A stretch of DNA of 35,857 bases from Pirellula sp. (lineage in GTDB: Bacteria > Planctomycetota > Planctomycetia > Pirellulales > Pirellulaceae): NCBI GenBank assembly GCA_021300155.1, contig JAJTID010000156.1, forward strand, positions 1 through 35,857. The letters run 5' to 3'. The notes beneath the pieces are model-generated. The model had not been told where the DNA came from and made no database searches. It saw only the letters and a program-made list of their open reading frames with translations. Position numbers and translations under genes: made by a program. Below, one piece after another: positions 8,467 through 15,790 of this stretch. Within the stretch, counting starts at the first letter, position 1, and every line of letters begins with the position of its first letter.

Positions 8467-9624
8467 CTAACGACTCTGTTGTTGCTGCTGTTGACGAAGG
8501 GCTTCCACTTCTGCCTCCAAAGGACCAAGATCCAGGACGGGTTCTACAACAAGATCTCGTCCCCCCTTAATAGTCGGGCGTTGCTTGCAAGAGAAAAAAT
8601 GGGACACGTATCGTTGCATGGCGACTTCTTCCGGAACTTTGAAGCGATCTCCCTTCTGAAGAATTGGTCGATAGTCGTGCATTTGACCGAACTGTCGTTC
8701 GCCGGCCGCTTGGCATGGGAACCAATACCCTACGCCATCTTGATCCTCTAGGTAAAACTCTGGATAGCAATGCTCTGGTATCCAAACACATCTTGCTGGA
8801 ATATCGCTCGCTCGACACAACGCGACAAAGATGCCGGTCATCTCTTCGCAATCTCCTTGCTTGTCCTTGAGTGCTTCCTTGATCTGTCGTAAATCACCGT
8901 TCCGATATTCGATATTGTCTCGTACCCAATCGTAAATCATCTCGACGTGCCGCCACGCATTCTCAGGCTTCGAGTCTTCGATCTTCTTTGCAGTTCTTTT
9001 GATCTCGCTCAGGTCGATATCAATATATGGACTGCTCCCTAAGTACCATTTGAGTTCTTTCGCACTGCTCTTCGGGATTCGGAAGATAGATGTATCCGTT
9101 GGAGCGTTGATGAATGACTTGACCACTTTCACTTGAACCACCAGCTCCAGTGTGTTGTTGGGTCCTAAGCTATTCATACGCATGATTAGCTGCTTGGCCC
9201 CAGCCGGCAGATCTCGAAATTGCCAAGCGACATTGTCTGGCATCTGGTTCCCGACAACTTCAATGGTCTGTTCAGGCCATTCCATCGGAAACGGAATTGT
9301 TGCCAATAACGAAGTGCAAGAGTTATCGTTGGTCGCGAACCGCATGCCAAACTGCATATCCATCGATCGTGGAGCAAAAAGATTCACTCCATTGGTTCCC
9401 TCAACCACGCGTCCCACGATAACGTTTGGATCGACTTTCTTTGGCGAAGTCTTGGCTCTCGCAGATGCTTTCGATTTCCCATCTTTGGAATCTTTTGATT
9501 CCTTGACATCCTTTGCGATGTCTGTATTGGCAACGTCTGCCGGGCTCGAATCCTGAGCCGCAAGCGGGGCAGCTTGAATTGCTGCGAGCAATAGCATTAA
9601 TTTATGGAGACGGTTCAGTTGCAT
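8467..9624 (-). CDS. Exported transglutaminase-like domain protein
   Basis: A 385-residue protein: signal peptide (1-23, LAAQ), a low-complexity Lys/Ser/Asp linker (36-64), a beta-rich domain (about 67-205) and a transglutaminase-fold domain (about 215-345). GDCEE places the nucleophile at Cys259; EHCYPEFYL offers His285. The position where the catalytic Asp is expected, after the GYW strand, reads PCQ (303-305), so the third residue may be Gln or lie elsewhere. The C-terminus is a poly-Gln tail (378-383). Members can be peptidases, amidases or cross-linking enzymes; the substrate is unknown. It is the last gene behind sdhCAB on this strand, 173 nt downstream of sdhB, and may be separately transcribed. 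Confidence 0.85.
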   Translation of the reverse strand: MQLNRLHKLMLLLAAIQAAPLAAQDSSPADVANTDIAKDVKESKDSKDGKSKASARAKTSPKKVDPNVIVGRVVEGTNGVNLFAPRSMDMQFGMRFATNDNSCTSLLATIPFPMEWPEQTIEVVGNQMPDNVAWQFRDLPAGAKQLIMRMNSLGPNNTLELVVQVKVVKSFINAPTDTSIFRIPKSSAKELKWYLGSSPYIDIDLSEIKRTAKKIEDSKPENAWRHVEMIYDWVRDNIEYRNGDLRQIKEALKDKQGDCEEMTGIFVALCRASDIPARCVWIPEHCYPEFYLEDQDGVGYWFPCQAAGERQFGQMHDYRPILQKGDRFKVPEEVAMQRYVSHFFSCKQRPTIKGGRDLVVEPVLDLGPLEAEVEALRQQQQQQSR

Positions 9625-9797
9625 TCTTAGTCCTCCGATCGAAAGGGCGTCCTATTCCAGGATAAGCTGCCAACCTACGATTGTGGGAAAAGAATACCCA
9701 ACTGCTCACAATTCTTTGAGAGATACGTAGTCTGGTTGTAGTGGCCAGACCACCCATACAGATAATTGCGATTGTGCTGACGCTTGCGATTGAAGCG

Positions 9798-10655
9798 TTA
9801 GCGATCGAAGAATTTACGGAAGCTGTAAACCGTCGCCGCTCGGCCTGCTCTCGCGATAGAGGTTGTAAGCGGAATCTCCTTGGGACAAACAGCTACGCAG
9901 TTCTGAGCATTACCACAAGCTGCGATACCACCGGTTCCCGTCAGTGCTTCCATACGTTCGTCCGCAATGTTTTTGCCGACGGGATGGGCGTTGAACAACA
10001 TGGCTTGGGAAATCGCGTGCGCACCAATAAACCCTTGGTCATACGCCTCTTTCTTGCGAAGATCGTAAGACTCATCCGTTTCACCTGGCTGACGCTGCAA
10101 TTCAATTTTGGTGAACTGAGGGCAAGCTTCTAAGCAGCAACCGCAACTCATGCATTGGCTAAGCGGATAGTTCTGTTCTTGGTCTGCGCGAGAAATCCGG
10201 GGACCCGCCCCCATGTCGTAGGAACCGTCAACCGGGACCCAGGCCTTGACTCTCTTGAGATTGTGGAATAATCGCGAACGATCGATCATCAGGTCTCGAA
10301 GCACAGGAAATTTTGTCATCGGTTGAAGTTCAATTTCTTCAGGATTGTCTTCAACCAATCGATCCACCAATGCACTACAGCTTTGGCGAACACGTCCGTT
10401 AATTACCATCGTGCACGAACCGCAGACTTCCTCGAGGCAACCGCAGTCCCATGCGACAGGACTGACTTTCTTCCCGTCGGATGTCTTAGCTTGTGCTGCG
10501 ATCTTCTGAAGAACACTGATCACGTTCATGTCAGGTTCATAATCAACTTGATGGCGTTCCCAGTATTGGGGCAACCCTGGGCCATCCTGTCGCAGAACGC
10601 GAACGTTGATCTTCGATGGTTTTCGCTTCGGTGCTTCGGATCCTGGTGCGATCAT
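9798..10655 (-). CDS. sdhB: Succinate dehydrogenase iron-sulfur subunit
   Basis: A 285-residue Complex II iron-sulfur protein that passes electrons from the FAD of SdhA to the membrane anchor. The N-terminal domain holds the [2Fe-2S] ligands (Cys73, Cys78, Cys81, Cys93 in CGCLEEVCGSC...C). The C-terminal domain has CMSCGCCLEACP (168-179) and C...CVAVCP (247-258) for the [4Fe-4S] and [3Fe-4S] centres. The ATG at 10655 is chosen because the fold begins right after it; the frame remains open upstream into sdhA. No strong RBS is visible. It lies 67 nt after sdhA, third in the sdhC-sdhA-sdhB order seen in Bacillus-type enzymes. Confidence 0.95.
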   Translation of the reverse strand: MIAPGSEAPKRKPSKINVRVLRQDGPGLPQYWERHQVDYEPDMNVISVLQKIAAQAKTSDGKKVSPVAWDCGCLEEVCGSCTMVINGRVRQSCSALVDRLVEDNPEEIELQPMTKFPVLRDLMIDRSRLFHNLKRVKAWVPVDGSYDMGAGPRISRADQEQNYPLSQCMSCGCCLEACPQFTKIELQRQPGETDESYDLRKKEAYDQGFIGAHAISQAMLFNAHPVGKNIADERMEALTGTGGIAACGNAQNCVAVCPKEIPLTTSIARAGRAATVYSFRKFFDR

Positions 10656-10722
10656 GGCAATGAATATCTTCGTATAGTTTGATGGAATTTGTAGGTTTCG
10701 AATGGGTCGTATCCAGGACTGA

Positions 10723-12708
10723 TTAAGTACCTGCAGATACCAATTGTTTGCTCTCAGGCTTTGCTTTGGCTGAAGCAGATCGCTCCTTCCAAACTTGCTC
10801 GATCGCTTCGGCTCCAACCAATCCGTAAAGACGTGGTCGAGGGGCAAGCAACCGCGTATCAATCGGTTCAAAGGAGTGAACGGGTTCCGTTCCATCCCAA
10901 GTGCAAATGGTCGAGTTTAAGAATTTCTTGTTGTTTGCCTCGAAGTCATCGCACCAAGCTTCTGCTTCGCGCAATCGTTCCGCTGGATCGGTCGATTTCA
11001 GACTTGGCGGCGAGAACGCTGGCTTGTAATGAGCACCGCGACTTTCGTCACGCATTCTCGCTCCCCTCAGTATGCTCAGTGAAACTGGGAACATATCCTG
11101 AACAGCCTTCGTGAATATCACGTTCTGGTTTGTCCAGCTTCCGGTATCGCTTAGAGAACACTTCTTGGAGCGTGCTTGCAGATCGAGTACCTTTGCATAA
11201 GCTTCGTCCAGTTGTGCATTGTCCCGCACCACTGTTGCTGCCCGCGTCATCGTGTCCCCTAGTTCTTGGTGAAGCAGGTATGGGTTCTCGTCGCCCGATT
11301 GGTTCGCAAGCAACGCCTTGTGCCGCGATTCTTGAACAGCAACGGCCTTCTCGAAAATGCTCTTGGGCAGATCGCTCGCGGCCTTGTTGTTTTTCATCAA
11401 GTTGACGATGCCAGGTGCCACAAACAACCCACTGAAAATGCAACTCAGCAATGAATTTGCACCTAATCGATTTGCGCCATGGTACTGATAATCGCACTCG
11501 CCCAAGGCATAAAGACCGGGAATATTCGTGACTTGATTCTGAGGCGAACCTGGCAGCAATCCCCCGCTAGAACTTGCTTCGTAGTCGACCCAGAGTCCAC
11601 CCATGCTGTAGTGAACCGCTGGGAAAATCTTCATCGGTTCTTCACGGGGGTCGACACCCTGAAACTTCTCGTAGATCTCGAGAATACCACCCAGTTTGCG
11701 ATCCAGTTCAGCGCGTGGAATGTGCGTTAGGTCAAGGTAAACACTCATCCTTGTTGGATCGACCGACAGGCCCTCGTTCACGCAGATATTGAAAATTTCT
11801 CGGGTTGCGATATCCCGAGGAACGAGGTTGCCATACTTGGGGAACCGCTCTTCCAAGAAGTAATAGCGTTCGTTCTGCGGAATTTCCTTGGGGTAGCGTG
11901 AATCGTTCGGCTTGCGAGGCACCCAAACTCGACCACCTTCTCCCCGAGCAGACTCGCTCATCAATCGCAGTTTGTCGGCACCAGGAATTGCGGTCGGGTG
12001 CACTTGGATAAACTCAGGATTACCTAGCTTTGCTCCTGCTTGGAAACAGCGACTCGCTGCACTCCCTGTGCAGAATACCGACATCGTCGAACGTCCGAAA
12101 ACCAGGCCATTACCCCCGGTCGCGACAATCACCGCATCGGCTGCAAAGGATCGAATCTGCATCGATACCATATCTTGGGCCACAGCCCCTACGCAACGAC
12201 CGTTGTCATCCAACACTGGACCTAGGAAGTCCCAGAACTCATATTTTTTCACAAGCCCTTCTGATTCGTAGCGTCGAACTTGCTCGTCCAATGCATAAAG
12301 CAGTTGCTGGCCGGTCGTCGCGCCGGCAAAAGCAGTTCGTTTGTAGAGTGTTCCGCCGAAACGGCGGCGATCGATGAAACCTTCGGGCGTTCGGTTGAAT
12401 GTTACTCCCAATCGATCCATCAAATCGATAACTTTCGGAGCCCAGTAAGCCATTTCCTTGACGGGGGGCTGATTCTGCAGGAAATCGCCGCCATAAATGG
12501 TGTCGTCAAAGTGTTGCCACTCATCGTCACCTTGTTGACGGGTGAGATCGTTCACGCTGTTGATCCCGCCCTGGGCGCAAACGCTGTGTGAACGCTTGAC
12601 CGGAGTGAGGCTTAGCAAATCGACAGAGACTCCCAGTTCCGCCAATTTCATGGTAGCTGCCAATCCAGCCAATCCACCGCCAACTACTAGTACTCGATTA
12701 CCCATCAT
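10723..12708 (-). CDS. sdhA: Succinate dehydrogenase flavoprotein subunit
   Basis: A 661-residue FAD subunit that oxidises succinate to fumarate. Dinucleotide motif GGGLAGLAA (10-18); His41 in RSHSVCAQGGIN is the covalent FAD attachment site. HPTAIPG, SARGEGG (catalytic Arg region), HYSMGGLWVD and GANRLGANSLLS are all present. Length and QGGIN context fit the Bacillus/epsilon-proteobacterial type that pairs with a single di-haem anchor. Two adjacent ATGs exist: the second (12705) has better spacing to GGAAAG and may be the real start, giving 660 residues. It is 109 nt downstream of sdhC. Confidence 0.97.
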   Translation of the reverse strand: MMGNRVLVVGGGLAGLAATMKLAELGVSVDLLSLTPVKRSHSVCAQGGINSVNDLTRQQGDDEWQHFDDTIYGGDFLQNQPPVKEMAYWAPKVIDLMDRLGVTFNRTPEGFIDRRRFGGTLYKRTAFAGATTGQQLLYALDEQVRRYESEGLVKKYEFWDFLGPVLDDNGRCVGAVAQDMVSMQIRSFAADAVIVATGGNGLVFGRSTMSVFCTGSAASRCFQAGAKLGNPEFIQVHPTAIPGADKLRLMSESARGEGGRVWVPRKPNDSRYPKEIPQNERYYFLEERFPKYGNLVPRDIATREIFNICVNEGLSVDPTRMSVYLDLTHIPRAELDRKLGGILEIYEKFQGVDPREEPMKIFPAVHYSMGGLWVDYEASSSGGLLPGSPQNQVTNIPGLYALGECDYQYHGANRLGANSLLSCIFSGLFVAPGIVNLMKNNKAASDLPKSIFEKAVAVQESRHKALLANQSGDENPYLLHQELGDTMTRAATVVRDNAQLDEAYAKVLDLQARSKKCSLSDTGSWTNQNVIFTKAVQDMFPVSLSILRGARMRDESRGAHYKPAFSPPSLKSTDPAERLREAEAWCDDFEANNKKFLNSTICTWDGTEPVHSFEPIDTRLLAPRPRLYGLVGAEAIEQVWKERSASAKAKPESKQLVSAGT

Positions 12709-12817
12709 TACTTTCCAATTATTTGCTTGGCTTGATTCGACGTAGAGATAGATGCCTTGTTAACCGAACTTGAACGACCTGATTAACGATCCTCCATCAT
12801 GGATGGAGGAGACCGGA

Positions 12818-13657
12818 TTAGGGGGCGGCGACAGGTTCTGGCTTTCGCTCTTCTTTATGCTGATGCCCATCCGTTCGCTTGTGGTCGTCGGGCTTTACCA
12901 TGTGCCCTTCCACCCTTACTTTGTACATTTCGTCTTCGATGACCTTCGCGGCCTTGGAATCGGTTGTCTTTACGGCAACCAACGAAGCAATCCCTGCCGC
13001 ACCGATGAATACACCAAAAATTGCACAAAAAACACTGGCTCGATTTTGGGACTTTGGAGTAAGCCAAAGTCCCCAAGTGATGCCTGCCGTCCAAATACCA
13101 TTTGCCAAGTGAAACGTGCAAGCCAGAACGCCGACCAGATAGAAAATTGGCCACACAATTCCGCCGAAATCGTTCATCGCATCCGCCAGAGAACTCGCTG
13201 CGTTATAGGGTCGGAACTGTGCCATTCCCAGCGGTTCCGCAACGCTCTTGAGCCACCAATCCATGTGAAACCATCCGTGAAGATGGAAGACGTGCGTGAA
13301 AATGAAGATAATGGCAATGTAGCCTGTCATTCGCTGCCACGAATATCTTCGATTGTGCGTGTAACGATATTGCTGAACGTTTGACTTTCCAGTTTGTGCG
13401 ATCCAAACACCGACCGCAGCGTGGAACAAAATCGGGCCAAAAATAAAGGCCCATTCCACTAACGGCAGAAATGGAATCGAGTGGATCGTAAATACGTTGT
13501 TTTGGAAAACGCTCGCACCTGCTAACAAACTGGCGTTGGTGATCAAGTGAACGCACATATACGCGCCCACCGGGACCAACCCGCTAAGCGAGTGCAAACG
13601 ACGAATGAGAAATTCGTTGCGGTGAAAAAAAGACAAGGCGGAGCTGTTGGAAGTCAT
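12818..13657 (-). CDS. sdhC: Succinate dehydrogenase cytochrome b subunit (single di-haem anchor)
   Basis: A 279-residue membrane anchor of the five-helix B-type family, as in B. subtilis SdhC. Candidate haem axial histidines stand in helices: His22 (RRLHSLSG), His37 (CVHLITNAS), His79 (LFHAAVGVW), His122/125 (THVFHLHGW) and the His of FHLANGIW. A single anchor gene with two haems explains the absence of sdhD. Unlike the roughly 200-residue Bacillus protein it has a cytoplasmic, highly charged, His/Lys-rich tail of some 50 residues (DDHKRTDGHQHKEERKPEP). It is the first gene of the sdhCAB block, with a 452-bp region between it and the divergent coiled-coil gene. Confidence 0.92.
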   Translation of the reverse strand: MTSNSSALSFFHRNEFLIRRLHSLSGLVPVGAYMCVHLITNASLLAGASVFQNNVFTIHSIPFLPLVEWAFIFGPILFHAAVGVWIAQTGKSNVQQYRYTHNRRYSWQRMTGYIAIIFIFTHVFHLHGWFHMDWWLKSVAEPLGMAQFRPYNAASSLADAMNDFGGIVWPIFYLVGVLACTFHLANGIWTAGITWGLWLTPKSQNRASVFCAIFGVFIGAAGIASLVAVKTTDSKAAKVIEDEMYKVRVEGHMVKPDDHKRTDGHQHKEERKPEPVAAP

Positions 13658-13794
13658 ACGTCTGTCGGTAACGATTTGTTAGATCAAGTCGGTCGAAAGT
13701 CCTCGGCCCGTCTATTACTTGATCGAATAGTTGTAGGTTGTAGGAGTCGGTTCCTGTACTTTGGATTCGCTAGGAACGATACTGTAGAGAATGT

Positions 13795-13810
13795 ACTGGT
13801 TTTAACCAGT
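13795..13810. promoter_or_regulatory. Inverted repeat upstream of sdhC (possible operator)
   Basis: ACTGGTT - TT - AACCAGT: two perfect 7-bp arms around a 2-bp centre. The compact dyad fits a dimeric regulator site better than a terminator, and there is no T tract. A second looser inverted repeat (GTTCCT...AGGAAC, about 13750-13777) lies close by. Function is inferred from position only. Confidence 0.35.
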
Positions 13811-13965
13811 CTCGCCAGTGGAAGGTTCGTGCAGTTTTTCGGCAGAGACCGCACCGCAACAATCGTTTTAATCTGCAAGATCGGCGATTTGATTGTCGCG
13901 GCGGTGTGGCGATGTTGGGGAAATACGAACTGCCGAGAACAATACCGCCAAAAACCAGCTTTTCG

Positions 13966-13995
13966 TTGACAGTCCGGTTTCGGTCGAACTATACT
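13966..13995 (+). promoter_or_regulatory. Sigma70-type promoter for the coiled-coil gene at 14110
   Basis: TTGACA (13966-13971), an 18-bp spacer, then TATACT (13990-13995). The -35 is a full consensus match and the -10 five of six. Transcription would start near 14002, giving a leader of about 108 nt before the ATG at 14110. Confidence 0.7.
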
Positions 13996-14109
13996 CGACT
14001 TCTAGTGGATCAATGATAAATCCACCCGGTAAGAGAGTTAACCCGCCTTTGACTCAATTACTGCTAGTGTTTACTACTACTCGTCGCTTTCCATAGTTGC
14101 GGTGACACG

Positions 14110-14949
14110 ATGACGTTTCTTGGTCGAGTCTTCACGATTGTAATCCTCGTTTGTAGCGTGGCATTTTTTGTTGCTGCTTTGTTGGCAAACGCTTCCCACA
14201 TGAATTACAAAGACAAATTGGTTGACCTCCGCAAGCAAGTGGATCAGTTGAATACGACGATCAAGGCGACGAAGACAGCAAACGAAAAGTTGCAAACGAG
14301 CCTCAGCCAAGAGCAAATCGCTCGTCGTGCAGCGCTTGCCGCATTGCAAACTCAATTGGACTTATCAGCATCCCAACTAGCGGAAGCGAACAAGAAGCTA
14401 AGCGATTTGAACTCTGTAAACACCATGCAGAATCAAAACTTGTCGCAAACCATCGACCGATTGAAGTCAACGCAAAGTCAGAACGAAGCGTACAAAGCTG
14501 AGATCGACAAAGTGATCACCGATAGGAATGCCGTTCGGATTGCCGTAATCAAGCTGACCGACGAATTGAATAGTCTCAAGAGCATTGAGTCGGATTTGAT
14601 CGCTCAGGTCAAGCAGTTGCAAGACTCCTCGACCATGTTCGAGGCTTTGTCCGAAACGCGAGGCTCAGCACTCAAGAGCGTTGGCCTGACAGACGTAGAT
14701 GATGTTCCACCAGCAGATCTTCGAGGTGAAGTCTTGGCGGTCAACAGCAATCAGCTCGTTGAAATTTCTTTGGGCCGGGACGATGGACTGCGTGAAGGCC
14801 ACACTCTCGAAATCTATCGCGGTGCTCAATATCTCGGCCGAGTTCAAATTAGCAAAACGCAAGATGACAAATCGATCGGCAAGATCTTGGCATCGTTCCG
14901 AAAAGGCTATATCCAAGCGGGTGATAAAGTCGCTTCCAAAGTGCAGTAG
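14110..14949 (+). CDS. Membrane-anchored coiled-coil protein, unknown function
   Basis: A 279-residue protein with one N-terminal membrane helix (about 9-28), a long alpha-helical coiled coil rich in Gln, Lys, Leu and Asn (about 32-185), and a small C-terminal beta-rich domain (about 205-279; GEVLAVNSNQLVEISLGRDDGLREGHTLEIYRG..., ending AGDKVASKVQ). The layout (inside-out helix, periplasmic coil, terminal beta domain) resembles scaffold or adaptor proteins, but I recognise no family. RBS GGTGA precedes the ATG. A strong promoter lies 115 bp upstream, and a 56-residue single-span protein follows 69 nt downstream, probably in the same transcript. Confidence 0.85.
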   Translation: MTFLGRVFTIVILVCSVAFFVAALLANASHMNYKDKLVDLRKQVDQLNTTIKATKTANEKLQTSLSQEQIARRAALAALQTQLDLSASQLAEANKKLSDLNSVNTMQNQNLSQTIDRLKSTQSQNEAYKAEIDKVITDRNAVRIAVIKLTDELNSLKSIESDLIAQVKQLQDSSTMFEALSETRGSALKSVGLTDVDDVPPADLRGEVLAVNSNQLVEISLGRDDGLREGHTLEIYRGAQYLGRVQISKTQDDKSIGKILASFRKGYIQAGDKVASKVQ

Positions 14950-15018
14950 CGATTTACGAACAGCTCGTCCCTTGTTGCCATCTCTGATCACTTAAACCAT
15001 TGACCTCGATCTAGAACT

Positions 15019-15189
15019 ATGTCAGCTCAAAAGCACCCAATGTCCATCTATACGGTGATGTTGATCCTTTCGATGATCTTCATGCTGTTGGCATTGATCT
15101 TGATTTCTGTCGAGTATTTTCGCTGGCGAGATACCGCACCGAAAGCCCAATCTGCTCAGCAGTTTGTAAGCGGATTCCTTCAGGCTTAG
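15019..15189 (+). CDS. Small single-span membrane protein (56 residues)
   Basis: ATG at 15019, stop TAG at 15187-15189. The product starts MSAQKHPMSIYTVML, has one strongly hydrophobic helix (about residues 10-31), then EYFRWRDTAPKAQ and a short polar tail. Coding is supported by the clean hydrophobic segment flanked by charged ends, by its position 69 nt after the coiled-coil gene, and by a terminator hairpin 44 nt after its stop. No strong RBS is seen, so it may depend on the upstream gene for translation. I do not know the function; a partner of the preceding membrane coiled-coil protein is the simplest guess. Confidence 0.65.
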   Translation: MSAQKHPMSIYTVMLILSMIFMLLALILISVEYFRWRDTAPKAQSAQQFVSGFLQA

Positions 15190-15233
15190 CGAGATTTCTG
15201 CGAACAGTCTTCGTTCAAGTAATGCTGGTACGG

Positions 15234-15266
15234 AATCGACCACCGATCGGAGTTGGTCGATTTCTT
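15234..15266 (+). terminator. Hairpin terminator after the 56-residue protein
   Basis: Perfect 9-bp stem AATCGACCA (15234-15242) / TGGTCGATT (15254-15262), 11-nt loop, then TTTCTT. A second imperfect hairpin with a T6 run follows at 15284-15330, so the two may act in tandem. Confidence 0.65.
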
Positions 15267-15283
15267 CTGAATCGAAATGAGAT

Positions 15284-15330
15284 CATCGAGAGAGACCGAT
15301 CGCTCTGTTTCGTCGATGCGTTTTTTCTTT
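15284..15330 (+). terminator. Second, imperfect hairpin followed by T run
   Basis: Outer stem CATCGA (15284-15289) / TCGATG (15313-15318) and inner AGAG/CTCT pairs, followed by CG and T6 at 15321-15326. Weaker than the preceding hairpin but has the better T tract. Confidence 0.5.
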
Positions 15331-15790
15331 GCTCATACCGTCCTAAATCCGTATCAAGCAAATAGTGCTAGTCCAAAGCCAATGCTTACTACAAAGGCTG
15401 CGACAACGCCAATCAGAAGGCTCCATGTCCAGCAAGTTTTCTGATCTACGAGGATGGCTAAAGATCAATTCAACGTTGAAACTCGCCAGAATCAGCCACA
15501 AAAATAACGCGGCAAAGCAAGCGGTTTAGGCAAATTCCACTTCCCGATCGTCGAGTCGTTGGAATTTGGCGTGGGGCGATAGTAAATCGGCATTCCGGTT
15601 AACCGCTCATCCATCTAGCGAACCATCATCAAAATTAGCACGGAAAGTAGGGGGCATAGCGACTGGGCGCTATCGATCCTGAAATGGAGGAAAGGCTAGA
15701 AAAACACGGAGACGACTCGCGTTTTACCTGGCCAAGCCGGTATAGTAAGGGAAGTTCGGTTCGGGGTGTTTCGATTCAGGAGAGTATGGC
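15331..15790 (+). other. 460-bp stretch without a supported gene
   Basis: No ORF with a start and RBS is found. On the complement (about 15354-15464) there is a stretch of some 33 codons that would read as a membrane helix (CWTWSLLIGVVAAFVVSIGFGLALFA) and stop, but it has no ATG, GTG or TTG, so it may be a relic. A possible -10 (TATAGT) lies about 55 bp before the 15791 start with no clear -35. Confidence 0.4.

Larger units (their letters stand above)
13658..14109 (+). other. 452-bp divergent intergenic region upstream of sdhC
   Basis: No credible gene. It holds a sigma70-like promoter for the rightward gene (13966-13995) and a short inverted repeat (13795-13810) that lies 138 bp before the sdhC start. 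I could not find a convincing -35/-10 pair for sdhC itself. Confidence 0.6.
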
